64,000 nt of DNA. Source: Hermatobates lingyangjiaoensis (taxonomy: Eukaryota > Arthropoda > Insecta > Hemiptera > Hermatobatidae). The notes beneath the pieces were generated by a model, which saw nothing but the letters and a program-made list of their open reading frames with translations, made no database searches and was not told the DNA's origin. This document shows, one piece after another, positions 22,020-31,964 of this stretch (position 1 is its first letter; every line of letters starts with the position of its first letter). The position numbers were made by a program, and so were the translations under genes. The stretch covers positions 124,001 through 188,000 of the forward strand of contig JAPFBL010000232.1 of NCBI GenBank assembly GCA_026182355.1. The letters run 5' to 3'.

Positions 22020-22345
22020 TTATTATTTTGGGTAGGTTGCTGCGGAAGTCCCACAAGATAACACACATAGACCAAACAGTGGCAATATTTTATACCAAAC
22101 TGTGAATACATATGTAGTCCTAAATTTTTGACAAACTCAAGTGTATTTAGAATAGGGATCTTTAACGAGTACCTGACAAACGTACAAGTTCGGGACCAAC
22201 ATCTTAACATATTCTCTGAGGAATTAATGCTCAGGTTTTTCCGCCTTTGCGTGAAGAAATCGATGGCCTGAGAGAGAATCGAAACCCGGATCTACCAGTC
22301 CAGAGGTGAGCACGCAAGCCATTGAACTACTCTGTATCCCATTTC
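22020..22345 (-). mobile_element. SINE, full length, A-type tail
   Basis: The minus strand runs from GGATACAGAGTAGTTCAATG (head) through B box GGGTTTCGATTC, the body (CCCGAACTTGTACG, CGTTAAAGATCCC) and CACTTGAGTTTGTC into an A-type tail ending TTGTGGGACTTCCGCAGCAA..CTACCC. Confidence 0.85.
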
Positions 22346-22349
22346 TCCT

Positions 22350-22658
22350 ACTATTCGGTCGTAGTAGTTTAACTTACTTTGTAATTTGAAATCAAAGAAA
22401 TAGTGAATCTTGCCTGTTACAGATGACAATGAAAGTATTACAACTAGCAATAATCCATTCTAATGCAAATAAAATCTTGACCTTTTTGTTGTTTGATACC
22501 TATTCAATACCACTTGACACGAATGACTTTATTTTATCAATATAGGCTAAAGAGATTCATTATGTAGACATTTTCGGTGGGGAATGTGACTCAGGGGTTC
22601 TTGAATGAAGAAATCGTTCCAGTCTAACAAAAATCTTGAAAAACACTCTATTAGAGGT
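22350..22658. other. No recognised feature
   Basis: AT-rich flank between the SINE and the fold-back element. Confidence 0.5.
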
Positions 22659-23771
22659 TTGTAACTATAAATTTATGATATTACCAAGATTATATATAAT
22701 TTCCATTTTTACTTCTAGCGGTTTATACAGAATCTTATGATTTTTTTTTTTATCATAATTCTTTTTTTAGGAGCTTTGCAGTAATATTTAATTTAATGCT
22801 ATTAGTATTTGAAGTACGAATATGAATCTTATTTCTTGGGCTCTAAATGCAATGTTTGATGGAATTAGCATAAATGATAAAATCGGAAAACTGTATGATA
22901 ATATTTGACTGAAGTGAGAGAAGGAAAAAAAAATTGGGGTTAAGAAGACTTGGCTGGTTGTGAATGTAGAGGAAGGTTATCTGAGATCTGGGACTGTGAT
23001 CTATCGGTGCTGAACACAGTACTATTAAGGCCGCACAACAACTCTCCAGACTTGTTCTTTTCGTTTAAACATCCATCAACTCTTTTCTCGCTATCAATTG
23101 AAAATGTACATTATTCAGCTAGAACAAATACAAAAATGGTTAATCTTTGTGTAACACAACAGCAAGAACTAAAGAGAAAATAATGCTAATGTAGAACGAT
23201 AAAGGATAACAATAAATAACTCACAAAGAAGATTTTCCAGCTTAATGGGAAACATAAATATGTCATTCCAGTTCGTGATGGGTATCCATGTGTCATCCTT
23301 TTATTGTTATCTTTGTTTCATTTTAAGTCAAACTCGAGAATATAATCAAGCGGTCAGTCGGTCGCCAATTCTAAATCTTTGCTTATTTATTACCATCATT
23401 TTTATTAATTTTACCATAAATAGGGCTCCAGGCTAGTGTCTTAGAAGAAATGGGTGTTTTAGTTGGTATTCTGGCTTATCTAAGAGCCTAGCACTTTGTG
23501 AGTAAATGCATTTCACCTCCTTATTCGACCAAAAAAAACAAAATAAAATAAAAAAATAAATGAAATGTCTTGAAATAACTCAATAGCTAGAGCCCAAGAA
23601 ATAACATTCATATTCGTACTTCACATACTCACAGCATAAAATTAAATGTTACTGCAAAGCTGCTAAAGAATAATTATGAGAAATAAAAATCTCAAGATTC
23701 TGTATTAACCGATGGAAGTAAAAATGGAAATTATATATAATCTTACTAATATAATTAATTTATAGTTACAA
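22659..23771. mobile_element. Fold-back element, ~185-bp arms, ~740-bp interior
   Basis: The left arm 22659-22845 is the reverse complement of 23588-23771. Paired words include TTATATATAATTTCCATTTT, GAAGTACGAATATGAAT and ATTTCTTGGGCTCTA. Identity is roughly 85 percent, with indels in T runs. The interior has short open frames (22950-23183, with GCECRGRLSEIWDCDLSVLN; and 23245-23436) without a recognised transposase signature. The long inverted arms resemble fold-back or MITE-type DNA elements. No target duplication was identified. Confidence 0.8.
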
Positions 23772-24270
23772 TCTCAATAACCCAATTCAGTTATTTGCAA
23801 AAACAATTTCTATTCATCGAGATAGTAACACGCTCTATTTTCAGGTTACCATTTTACGTATACTGATTACCTCACCGTACAAATCCCATCAGACGTGGAT
23901 AGTGCAATTTTTAATCGTGACGACACACGATATATAATGTATCCATCCTGTATATAATGATAAATATCCAGCTCAGTCTTCACTACACCAATAAAAGTAA
24001 TCCTTTCCTCAAACTGTATGCATCTGCAAAACGTTTCTTGAACTTAAATGGAAGAACTGCTGGTACCAATATTTGATAGAACTAAGTGTGGGAACAGTAA
24101 TTTATCCTTCATTAGGACGAAATGGCTACTAATTTTAAGCCACTTCTTCAGTAATTCAATATCATAAATTTCGTGTTACAGATTGTCTTACTACCAATAT
24201 TTCATGAATTGTGTTTCCCTTCTACCATTTTTTCATCTGCTGTGAAATATTTGAATTCACTGTTTCAAAG
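23772..24270. other. No recognised feature
   Basis: AT-rich; no repeat or coding signal recognised. Confidence 0.5.
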
Positions 24271-24279
24271 AACATAAGT

Positions 24280-24545
24280 GGGCGAGGTTAGCACAGTGGC
24301 AACAAGCTCGCCTCTGGACTGGTAGATCCAGGGTTCAATACATGCGGGAAGTGAATAAATCTGATCACGTCGTCCCTTGAAGACGATGTAAAGCTTTCGG
24401 TCCCGAGCCTCTACGATGTCACGTATTCCTTAAAGATGCCTACTCCAAATACACTTGAGTAAGGTAAAATGTAGTAATCCCAATATAACATCAACAGGTA
24501 ATGTGGCTCGCCCATTACTAAAATGGGAGCTAAATAATAAATGAG
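24280..24545 (+). mobile_element. SINE, full length, B-type tail
   Basis: Plus strand: GAGGTTAGCACAGTGGCAAC A box; GGGTTCAATACATG B box; body with a shortened head-body join; CACTTGAGTAAGG; then the B-type tail AATGTGGCTCGCCCATTACT, AAAATGGGAGC, AATAAATGAGCCACA. The tail differs completely from the A type although head and body are shared. GTGGCTC..GAGCCAC lets it fold into a hairpin. Confidence 0.9.
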
Positions 24546-24559
24546 CCACAATGTCCACC

Positions 24560-24845
24560 TCAGGTGATTTCTAGAATTGACTCAGAGATGGCGTTGTAAG
24601 AGAAGTCTTATGTTTTGAAGAGACTTAGAGATGGCGTTATGAGCGCAAACAACACTGAGACAGTGTTGTGAGCTCAGTGTTTTTTTATTGAAAAGGCTCA
24701 GAGATGGCCTTTACGTTACGTTACGAGAAAATTAATTTCCTGGATTAATTTAGAGATGGCTTGTGAGTGCAGTGTATTATCTTGAACAGACGCAGAGGTG
24801 GCGTTAGAAGCGCAGTTAATTTTTGAAGAGACACAGAAATTGGAT
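24560..24845. repeat. Degenerate minisatellite on GACTCAGAGATGGCGTT
   Basis: Five or six imperfect units with the theme GA.TCAGAGATGGCGTT.TGAGCGCAGTGT..TTGAAGA, about 45-70 bp apart. The flanks are a SINE and a Y fragment. Confidence 0.7.
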
Positions 24846-25410
24846 TAATATGAATTTTTACAAAGGGAAACAGAATGATTTTTGAAAAAACAATAGCATG
24901 CCATAAAATTCCCAGTATTATAATGTTATAACAGATCAAAAATGTAAAACATAGTTCAAAATTGAAAACATTCATTGAAAATAAATGTAATTATTCTACA
25001 TTTTAAATTAAAAGTTATCTTAAAACGACATATTTTTTACATGTTTCTGACATTTTTGAGACAAAATAGGAATATTTTCAACTTTGAAATGGGAAACATT
25101 GTCTTAAATGTTCAATGTAGAAGGAGATCAGATAAACTATGAAACTGACTATTGAAACAAAAGCCATATTCTCCTGTAACACATCATTTCGTAACATGAA
25201 ATCTATATTTTCTTTTTTAAAAAATGTTAACACTACTGTATTATACTAAGGATATTATATGCATCAGTGGTGTGAAATACCACTGTATTTCACAAGTGGA
25301 TCAATCACTCTCTGCACTACCTCCAGGAATGGAAGACTAATAGGCATTTCCCATTTAGGTGATTATACTATGTCGAAATGGGACATTACATATTATATAC
25401 CCAAGAAGAT
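24846..25410 (+). mobile_element. Element Y, internal fragment
   Basis: Follows 12340-12930 of copy 1 in the same orientation (GCCATAAAATTCCCA, TTCAATGTAGAAGGA, CTATTTGAACAAAAG-like words) at lower identity. It lacks both TIRs, so it is an older, truncated copy. Confidence 0.7.
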
Positions 25411-26190
25411 TTGTTTACGAACTATTGTTTACCACAGCACCAAAAACATAGTCAACAGCTCTTGTCACAGATTGCGGCGATAAATGAAACTACTTCCATA
25501 TACTGTTATAAAAGTGAAGAGATAGCAGGACCTATAAAGTTTTTAAACTTTGAGTTATAGCTGCATAAGTCGGTGGTTGTACAAAGTTAAGAGGTAAGAC
25601 GGCCTTATATGGTTGTACTTACCAATGTAGTGAAAGGTATTACTTTGATTATTTTTATTACTCTTTGCAAATAAGACCACATTTTCTCATTTATAACTTT
25701 AAGTTTATTATAGCTTTATCGATTTCAATATGTCATTGAATTGAAACTAAATATTTCGTAAGCATTGCTACATAATTATTTCACTCATTTTATATAATGA
25801 GTAATATAAAAAGGATTTTGTAATCAGCATAACTTTCTTCTAAATATATTTGAAGGAAAGAATCTGGTATAAGTAATATGAAACTGTTAGATGTGAAAAG
25901 GTGTGCTGTTTGCAGTATATTATGAAAAACAAATTAAAGGCATAAACCACATGAGTCGGTGCGCAACTTTTGATAGAGCAAAAGCGATTACAGGGTCATT
26001 AAAAAAATCAAATCAATACCATATATCAAATACAAGATAAATTCTTATTATCTACAAAGTAGATAAATCTAATTTACAATAAACTGGTGAAATAAAAATC
26101 AACGTATAAAACACAATATGGAATCACAAAAATGACAACCATCTTTCAAACAATACAAGTGGTCTTAGTCATAGTTGAATTGATATGACT
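25411..26190. other. No recognised feature
   Basis: AT-rich. Two short overlapping frames (25259-25560) have no family signature. Confidence 0.5.
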
Positions 26191-26295
26191 TGGTATCAGT
26201 TTAACTCTGACGAAGACCGCTGTTTTGGTTCACAGATATTAGAGTCATACTAATGTTTGCTGTTTGCCAGCCGAGCAGAACTCATCTTCTTCTTC

Positions 26296-26340
26296 TCCTT
26301 TTCCTGATGACAATGAGGTTGAAATATTGAAGTGAGTTGT
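26296..26340 (+). ncRNA. Hammerhead-like motif (CTGATGA; stem III ATAT)
   Basis: CTGATGA at 26304, extra C, AATGAGGTT (weak stem II), GAAA, ATAT, T as H17, GAAGTGAGTTG. Canonical core but poor stem II. A damaged AGATCT-type module (CTCTGACGAAGACCGCTG) lies just upstream near 26.21 kb. Confidence 0.35.
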
Positions 26341-26399
26341 GTGTTGTTTTTAGTATTCTTTCCCTGTTATCGTTTGATATATATATATATATATATACC

Positions 26400-26547
26400 G
26401 CCCTGTCTTCCTGCGGGACTCTTCGCTCTTTGCTCTTCACACCTCCTGATGACGACGATGGTCGAAATATCGATGTGAGTTATGTCTGTGTCTTTCTGTG
26501 TGTTTCCTTCGTTTTGAATTTATTTTATTATATATATATATTTATAT

Positions 26548-26578
<31 letters not shown>

Positions 26579-26580
26579 TC
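26400..26580 (+). repeat. PLE terminal module with hammerhead-like motif and (TG)n
   Basis: CTTCCTGCGGGACTCTTCGC, then the motif at 26436-26482, a T-rich stretch, TA-rich sequence and (GT)n at 26551-26579. It is the plus-strand counterpart of the module at 19.72-19.97 kb. Confidence 0.7.
26436..26482 (+). ncRNA. Hammerhead-like motif (CTGATGA; stem III ATAT)
   Basis: CTGATGA at 26446-26452, extra C, stem II GAC..GTC around GATG, GAAA at 26464, ATAT, H17 = C, then GATGTGAG pairing with CACCTC upstream at most positions. One of the most complete copies. Confidence 0.55.
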
Positions 26581-26820
26581 AAACCACAATAAGAAATGGG
26601 AAAAAAGACTAAGATCTTTCAACCGTAACAAGCGGTCTGTGTCAGAGTCCAAAACTCTGACTCTGTTGAGGTTGTTACCTCAAAACCAAACAGAGACTAC
26701 TTGTTACTGTTGAAAGAAATTAGTCTTTTTTTTTTCATATTTCTTATTAGTTTGAACATTAATTGTTGTTTCACACGTTTTTGTGAAATCTTGTTATATA
26801 TATATAATTAAATGAAATGG
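26580..26820 (+). repeat. PLE terminal module, AGATCT type, partly folded back
   Basis: Starts inverted (CAAACCACAATAAGAAATGG, AGATCTTTCAACCGTAACAA) and returns in forward sense (AACATTAATTGTTGTTTCAC). The junction at 26.64-26.70 kb is scrambled. Ends in short (TA)n. Confidence 0.65.
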
Positions 26821-26924
26821 TCCAGCGGACTTTTAAATAAAAACCAATCAAAAAGAAGGTAGCACACAGATAGCACAAGATTTTTTCTCACTCTTCTCCT
26901 CAGTCTTCCAATCCTGACCGTAGA

Positions 26925-27135
26925 ATGAAAAAATGTGAACGCCGTGGTTGTCAAACTTGTTTGATTATAAATCCTAATCCTTCCTTTGATTCCCCTCTCA
27001 ATAATCATTCTTACCCCATTCATGTCAATACCTCTTGTACCTCTTCCAACTGCGTTTACCGACTGGATTGCCCTCAGTGTGACTCTTTCTATGTTGGCTT
27101 AACTTTTAATAAGCTAAGACTTTGTATGAATGGTT
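26925..27135 (+). pseudogene. PLE-type zinc-knuckle and GIY-YIG start, divergent lineage
   Basis: The plus frame reads MKKCERRGCQTC, then CTSSNCVYRLDCPQCDSFYV, then GLTFNKLRLCMNGYR. A Cys-rich knuckle before (C)P.C...YVG.T...LR.R.NGHR is the layout seen in several Penelope-like GIY-YIG domains. Here the 'GIY' part is NCVYRL and 'YIG' is YVG; the usual R.R is LCM. The frame then dissolves into T-rich sequence near 27.15 kb. Its wording differs from the PLE at 35.8-37.2 kb (YIGMTTTSLSRRL), so at least two PLE lineages are present. Confidence 0.7.
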
Positions 27136-27399
27136 ATAGGGCTGTTAATTTTTTTTATGAAGTTTTTAATAATTTACATAATTCATCTTTATTGTTATTT
27201 TATTCATCTTTTAATTTTTTATGCTGTTATTATATTTGAATAGTCATTATTTTTTAATCGTTTGTTCCTTCTTAATTTGGCTCTTCATTTCCTTCCCCTC
27301 CCTTCTCGCTTGGTGGTTGTAGTGGGGGTACTGACTAACTGTTGTACTGTTGCTGATCGTGTTCAGTAGTCGCTCTACCTTCCTGCGAGACTCTTAGCC

Positions 27400-27450
27400 T
27401 CCTGATAACGACTATGGTCGAAATATAGAAGTGAGTTATTCCTTCTCTTT
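27400..27450 (+). ncRNA. Hammerhead-like motif, core damaged (CTGATAA; ATAT)
   Basis: CTGATAACGACTATGGTCGA then AATATAGAAGTGAG. G8 is replaced by A, which is expected to kill catalysis. Otherwise it is the ATAT type with H17 = A. Confidence 0.35.
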
Positions 27451-27507
27451 AATTAGTAAGTGTGCTACCCTCATTACAATGTAACAGAACCCAGCCTTCA
27501 TTTATAG

Positions 27508-27550
27508 CCCTGAGGATGTCTTGAAATAAAGACGAAACGTTAGCAAAAAG
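27508..27550 (+). ncRNA. Hammerhead-like motif (CTGAGGA; stem III ACGT)
   Basis: CTGAGGA, extra T, perfect stem II GTCTT/AAGAC around GAAATA, GAAA, ACGT, T as H17, then AGCAAAAAGG. The outer stem has a mismatch at its first pair. Best stem II of the ACGT type. Confidence 0.5.
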
Positions 27551-27629
27551 GTGATTCCATATATTTACCCTGACCAAACTCCGAGAAAAAGAAAAAGTGT
27601 TTGTTAATATTTTGTGGTCAAGAAAACAG

Positions 27630-27770
27630 TACCGTATATATATATATATATATATATATATACGGAAAGACGATCTAAACTGGACACAAGACAAGTTCAA
27701 AATCGAAGACGAGTAACACACAGAGTAAAGAAACACACAAACTCAAATATATATATATATAATAACTTTT
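27630..27770. repeat. (TA)n-bounded PLE terminal scrap
   Basis: TA tracts at about 27635-27662 and 27749-27762 flank ACGGAAAGACGATC..ACAAGTTCAAAATCG..AGAGTAACACACAGAG. Similar sequence occurs at 31.52-31.56 and 61.89-61.93 kb. Confidence 0.65.
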
Positions 27771-28540
27771 CATGAAACTACTTAAAAAAAAAAAATAACG
27801 AAATGGAAATGAGTCTTGAATTATCTGTGAATCCGTGATTTGGGACTTATAAAAATTAGGAAAATGAAAAAAAAAAATGCAGTCATGGAGATGGATAGAT
27901 CTAAGAGTTGGCCTTTTGAGTAATGGTGAGTGTTTTTTCATTGGGAGCCGAGAGATACCAGAGTTTGTAACAAGACCACACCACTCCGACAAGACGATAA
28001 TTGGCCTCTCTGAGACCCCCCCCCCCCCTCTCCAAGCCTACCACACTGCCTCCTAGGTAATTCATTTTTAAATTACTCTCCTATTCACTCAGCTGATTAG
28101 AATCAAATAACTCACAATTCCAACTTGGGATCCGCCAATTTTAACAATCGCATAAGGAAATAATTCGTTCCAGCTAGAACACCGTTCTTCAAAAAGAAAA
28201 AAAAAAGCTTATTTGGTAAGTTGATATCATCAATTCAACAGTTTTTATAAGTGGATAGAATTATTTGAGTAAAAGCAGCTTATTCATGGCTCTTCTGAAA
28301 ATATTTACTGTTTTTCTATTCAAACGGAATCAGTTCGTTTGATTAAAAAGAAAAGTGAAAAAAAAGTTTGCTTAATCAAAACCTTATTAAAATTGATATA
28401 TTTAATTAATGAATATTTAAAATTCATTAATAACTTTGTAAAATAACTTTTATTTAAACCCATTTAAATAAAATGATATTGTTGTTAGTGCCACAGAGGT
28501 TATTAAGAAAATACCTCTTTACCTTATATTTATATATGTT
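27771..28540. other. AT-rich sequence with poly(C) run
   Basis: A run of about 13 C lies at 28016-28028. No other feature was recognised. Confidence 0.5.
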
Positions 28541-28547
28541 ACATACG

Positions 28548-28598
28548 TCTTCAACCGGTTTTGGATGTAGTCCATCGTCAAGAGGAAACTGAATGGAT
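28548..28598 (-). ncRNA. Degenerate hammerhead-like motif (stem III ACCGGT)
   Basis: Minus strand: TTGACGATGGACTACATCC then AAAACCGGTTGAAGACG. The core shows C3 to T and G12 to A. Stem II is GGA/TCC. Stem III is a perfect ACCGGT palindrome with H17 = T. Likely inactive but of the same design. Confidence 0.35.
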
Positions 28599-28599
28599 T

Positions 28600-28860
28600 G
28601 CTTTATTTATATGAATGTTATTTTCTGTTCAGTATTTTGTTATGACTGTTTTTTGTTAATGTTATTTTCTTTTTATTACCTACAAAGTTTATTTCATGTT
28701 GCTTTAGTTACGTAAGAATGTTATTTTGTGTCCTTTTTATTTTTTTGTTATTTTAAGAATGTTGTTAGTTTGTGCTTGATCTTTAACTGCATCTAGAACA
28801 GAGTGGCCTACTACAAACAACACAAACATTAGCAATATTTAACGCATAAAACAGTTAATT
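28600..28860. other. T-rich sequence without recognised features
   Basis: No feature recognised. Confidence 0.5.
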
Positions 28861-28861
28861 A

Positions 28862-30504
28862 AAGGGGACCCCAAACTTTTCATCACGTCAAGGTCTTCCA
28901 AAAATATTTTCCTTTTTATAGACCCCCTAGAAAAACATTATTGAAAACAACATATATTTTCGCCTTGATGAAAACAATATATTTTTTCCTCATCAGTAAG
29001 GTCAAGAAATAAGATAATCTGCATTGAATTCAAATCAAAGAACTTTTGTTTTCCACATAAAATGAAGTTCCTGAATGACTGTACAAAGCAGATCTACGAG
29101 TATGACAGTTTATCTGGGACTGATATACAGTGGTACCTCGAGATACGAGCTTAATTCGTTCCGTAACCTTGCTCATATGTCAATTTACTCGTATCTCAAA
29201 GCAATTTTGATTTCCCCCATTGAAATCAGTTGAATTGCCATTAATCCGTTCCAGCCCCAAAAATATTTACCGCTAATTGTTTTTGTTACGTGATTTTGAA
29301 TAAGAAAAATGTATTTATAAATGACAAATATTGTATAAAAACATAATAAAAGAGAATGTAGAAGTGGTCAGAAAAACTGGTTTTATTAAGTTTACGTACA
29401 TTTGTAATTAGTATTTTGTTTATTTAAATTTAACTTAGACATAACTGAAATTCTACTGTATGCTTCATTTTAGTTACTGCTTTTCTCTTCACTGGTCTTT
29501 GCCTTTTTCGCAGGATTATAAAAAAAAACTGTCCAAGGGGTTTGTTTCTACCTCTCTTTCAGAATGCTACAGAAATGATTTAGGCAAGTTTCATTAAATA
29601 GATCCGATGCACGACCAGTTGCAACTTTTTTGGGGTGTTTCTTTGCCACGAACTATGAAACTCTCTCCCACATGCCCATGATCTTCCAATTGAATTGATC
29701 TTCCAATTTTCAAAGGTAAATTGAGAACTGAGTGGGCCGTAGGCAGCATCGTAGAAAAAAGAAATGTACGTATTTATAAATGACCAGATACTACAATTGA
29801 CTGTTCCTCGTATCTCAAATTTCACTCGTATTTCAAAACAAAATTTCGCTCATTTGTCAGCTCAAATAACTCGTATGTTGGGGCACTCGTTTCCTGAGGT
29901 ACCACTGTATCATATTGTGGGTCAAATACAACAAATATCTTTTAAAATGTAGCAAGAATGATACTAATGAAAATGATTTAGCTGTCAGATTGCTACTGTA
30001 GAATAACAAGAATATTAAACAGGTATATGACATTACCTCTTTAATCAAAATGGATGACATCATTATTACAGATGAGAAGAATGTCCTTGGAGAATATTCA
30101 AATTGGGTGAATGTCCTGCCATTGGCTTTAAATTCAGAGAGTCTTAGCCTCAAATCACTATTTTTCTCTCAGTTTAGTCTCTTCCTCTATTTTGTCATAA
30201 TTGCGTTTGAATACGAAAAACCAACTTGAACCATGCATCTATCACTTAATATTACTTAACCCCTCTTTCGTCACTATGGACTTATCGACCTCTAATTATA
30301 CATCAACCAATAGAGTTGACTGTTGAATATATAGTACAATTATAAACAATATAATATGAATTATAAATTACTATAATGAGTCAACATTCATTTATTATTC
30401 ATTTATATTCTTTATATTCATTTTATAAGTTGACTTATAATATGAATATAAAGTTGATTTATCGACCCCCTGGGAGTTGATATAGGTCGCTTTGAAGACC
30501 CCTG
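28862..30504. mobile_element. Old DNA element interrupted by a younger one (class uncertain)
   Basis: Candidate ends: AGGGGACCCCAAAC at the left and, reversed, CAGGGGTCTTCAAAGC at the right; these match only partly. The flanks GTTAATTA and GTATATTA agree at 6 of 8, weakly suggesting a hAT-length duplication. A relative lies at 47645-47945, sharing AAGTTCCTGAATGACTGTAC-like and AAATATCTTTTAAAAT words. In that relative the two parts are joined, which shows that 29128-29907 was inserted here. No transposase was recognised. Confidence 0.5.
29128..29907. mobile_element. Nested non-autonomous TIR element with TA target duplication (mariner/pogo type)
   Basis: Ends: CAGTGGTACCTCGAGATACG at the left and, reversed, CAGTGGTACCTCAGGAAACG at the right, flanked by TA on both sides (29126-29127 and 29908-29909). 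TA duplication plus CAGTGGTACCTC ends point to Tc1/mariner, most likely a pogo/Tigger relative. The subterminal regions repeat CTCGTATCTCAAA several times on both sides. The 780-bp interior has no recognised DDE motif. Confidence 0.85.
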
Positions 30505-30957
30505 GTATATTAAAACATAAACGACAGACGAACCGTCGAAAGGTGACTCATTTTAAACTATTTACATATTAATTGACGTAAACGAACTGCAAAAGGGACA
30601 GACAAAGGACTATAAATAAAAACAAGTGACAGGAGAAATTAATTATGAATTAAATCTAACTTCATAAAAAGAGTACTTAAAAGAAATAAAAAAAACTACT
30701 TAATTATTTAATTTTGTAGCACAGAATAAAAGAAAATAATCTAATTACGGTAAGCCTATAAACATCAATAGGATCTGAAGTGGCCTACACTCAACTTTAC
30801 TATAAGTGAGTATAACATCAAACTAGTTGGCAATCAACGTTTTTAGTTTTGCCTTAAACTGGTTATTGTGTAGATATCATATAAAAACCCCTGCTCTCAT
30901 ATAAACAGGCTTGTTTACATTGATTTAGAAGTTAATTAAATTTTGAAATAACCTTAT
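30505..30957. other. AT-rich; terminal scrap of element Y
   Basis: Around 30778-30812, GTGGCCTACACTCAACTTTA and TATAAGTGAG match the outer flank plus TIR seen at 12950-12975 and 39914-39950. The rest of Y is absent. Confidence 0.55.
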
Positions 30958-31150
30958 TTCAGTACAGTGTCACGTGTTCATTTAGACTACAGTTGTTGTT
31001 AAAATCCACATACTTATTTCTTTGTAAAATAATTTGTAATGTAATACTTAGTTTTTCTGTTTCAAAATTTATATTTCTGCCTATGAAAAAGGTTTTAAAT
31101 AAAGACCGAAACGTTGGCAATGAGGGTTTAATTTGAACCTGAAGAACTGA
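30958..31150. repeat. PLE end, left half of an inverted pair
   Basis: 30958-31080 is the reverse complement of about 32675-32792 (CAGTGTCACGTGTTCATT, TTTGTAATGTAATA). Next, in direct orientation, TAAAGACCGAAACGTTGG and GAACCTGAAGAACTGACC recur at 32905-32970. The GAAACGTT is the ACGT-type hammerhead end with a damaged core. Confidence 0.75.
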
Positions 31151-31222
31151 CCGAGTACCGATAAACAATAGTTTGTTTATTGTTTCTATTCGTGGAATCT
31201 ATTCCATGGTCGATACTTTTAT

Positions 31223-31225
<3 letters not shown>

Positions 31226-31261
<36 letters not shown>
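31226..31261. repeat. (TA)n microsatellite
   Basis: About 18 units, directly beside the inverted pair at 31293-31466. Confidence 0.95.
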
Positions 31262-31265
<4 letters not shown>

Positions 31266-31292
31266 GATTTCACATAAACACGTGAAACAACA

Positions 31293-31462
31293 ATCAATGA
31301 TCAAACCACAATAAGAAATGGGAAAACAAGACTAAGATCTTTCAACCGTAACAAGCGGTCTTCGTCAGAGTCAAAAACCCAGTTGGGACTCTGACGAAGA
31401 CCGCTTGTTACGGTTGAAAGATCTTAGTCTTGTTTTCCCATTTCTTATTGTGGTTTGATCAT

Positions 31463-31466
<4 letters not shown>
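31293..31466. repeat. Palindrome made of two facing AGATCT-type PLE ends
   Basis: Arms of about 80 bp, essentially perfect: AATGATCAAACCACAATAAG, CTAAGATCTTTCAACCGTAA and CTTCGTCAGAGTC against their complements. The loop is about 11 bp near 31379. A (TA)n tract flanks each side. Each arm holds a complete hammerhead-like motif, in opposite orientations. Confidence 0.95.
31385..31445 (+). ncRNA. Hammerhead-like motif (CTGACGA; stem III AGATCT)
   Basis: CTGACGA at 31391-31397, extra A, stem II GACCG/CGGTT around CTTGTTA, GAAA at 31416, palindrome AGATCT, H17 = T at 31425, then AGTC pairing with GACT before the core. Every core position fits except the extra base after A9. The mirror copy lies on minus at about 31315-31372. 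Confidence 0.55.

Positions 31467-31518
<52 letters not shown>
31466..31518. repeat. (TA)n microsatellite
   Basis: About 26 units. Immediately follows the palindrome. Confidence 0.95.
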
Positions 31519-31519
<1 letters not shown>

Positions 31520-31527
<8 letters not shown>

Positions 31528-31650
31528 GTTCAAAATTCAAGAAGAGTAACACATAGGGTAAGGAAACACACTTACAGAAACAAATTTTCGGGTAATCCGT
31601 CTTCAGGAGAAAAGAGAAAGGGAGACCAAGCACGTTGAAAACGCAACGGC
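31520..31650 (-). repeat. PLE terminal module, AATT type (minus)
   Basis: The minus strand contains CTCCTGAAGACGGATTACCC followed by GAAAATTTGTTTCTGTAAG. The hammerhead-like core is CTGAAGA, extra C, GG../..CC stem II, AATT, T as H17. Same family as 61.94-61.98 kb. A CGTGCTTGGTCTCCC lead-in is shared. Confidence 0.6.
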
Positions 31651-31751
31651 AAGTAATATATATATATATAAATAAAGAATTCACCTAAGCACGTGAAATA
31701 ACAATCAATGATCAAACCACAATATGAAAGGGGAAAACTAGAATAAGATTC

Positions 31752-31964
31752 TCATATTGTTGTTTGATCATATACGAGTATATATATATAAGTTGGAAGC
31801 AGTCCTTCATTTAAACATATATTGTTAAATAACGCCCCATATTTGGCTTGTATTTGTTTTTTACAGAATTTCTCAAATTTCTGAAATTCCTTCCTCGTCT
31901 CTTCGTTAAAACAGTAAATCTTATCACCTATATTACTAGTCGACATGTTTCGAATGTACCACAT
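31752..31964 (-). pseudogene. PLE ORF N-terminal fragment running into TA-rich sequence
   Basis: The minus frame reads RKEFQKFEKFCKKQIQAKYG, then ALFNNICLNEGLLPTYIYI before TA-rich sequence at 31775-31790. This copy is open for 70 codons and is among the clearest. A hammerhead-like motif (31930-31985) sits directly upstream of this frame, so the order is ribozyme-like motif, ~60 codons of ORF, TA tract. Confidence 0.7.

Noticed and set aside
29580..29825. Minus-strand 81-codon frame inside the nested TIR element as a transposase
   Set aside because: No DDE or DNA-binding signature, and the frame overlaps the subterminal repeats.
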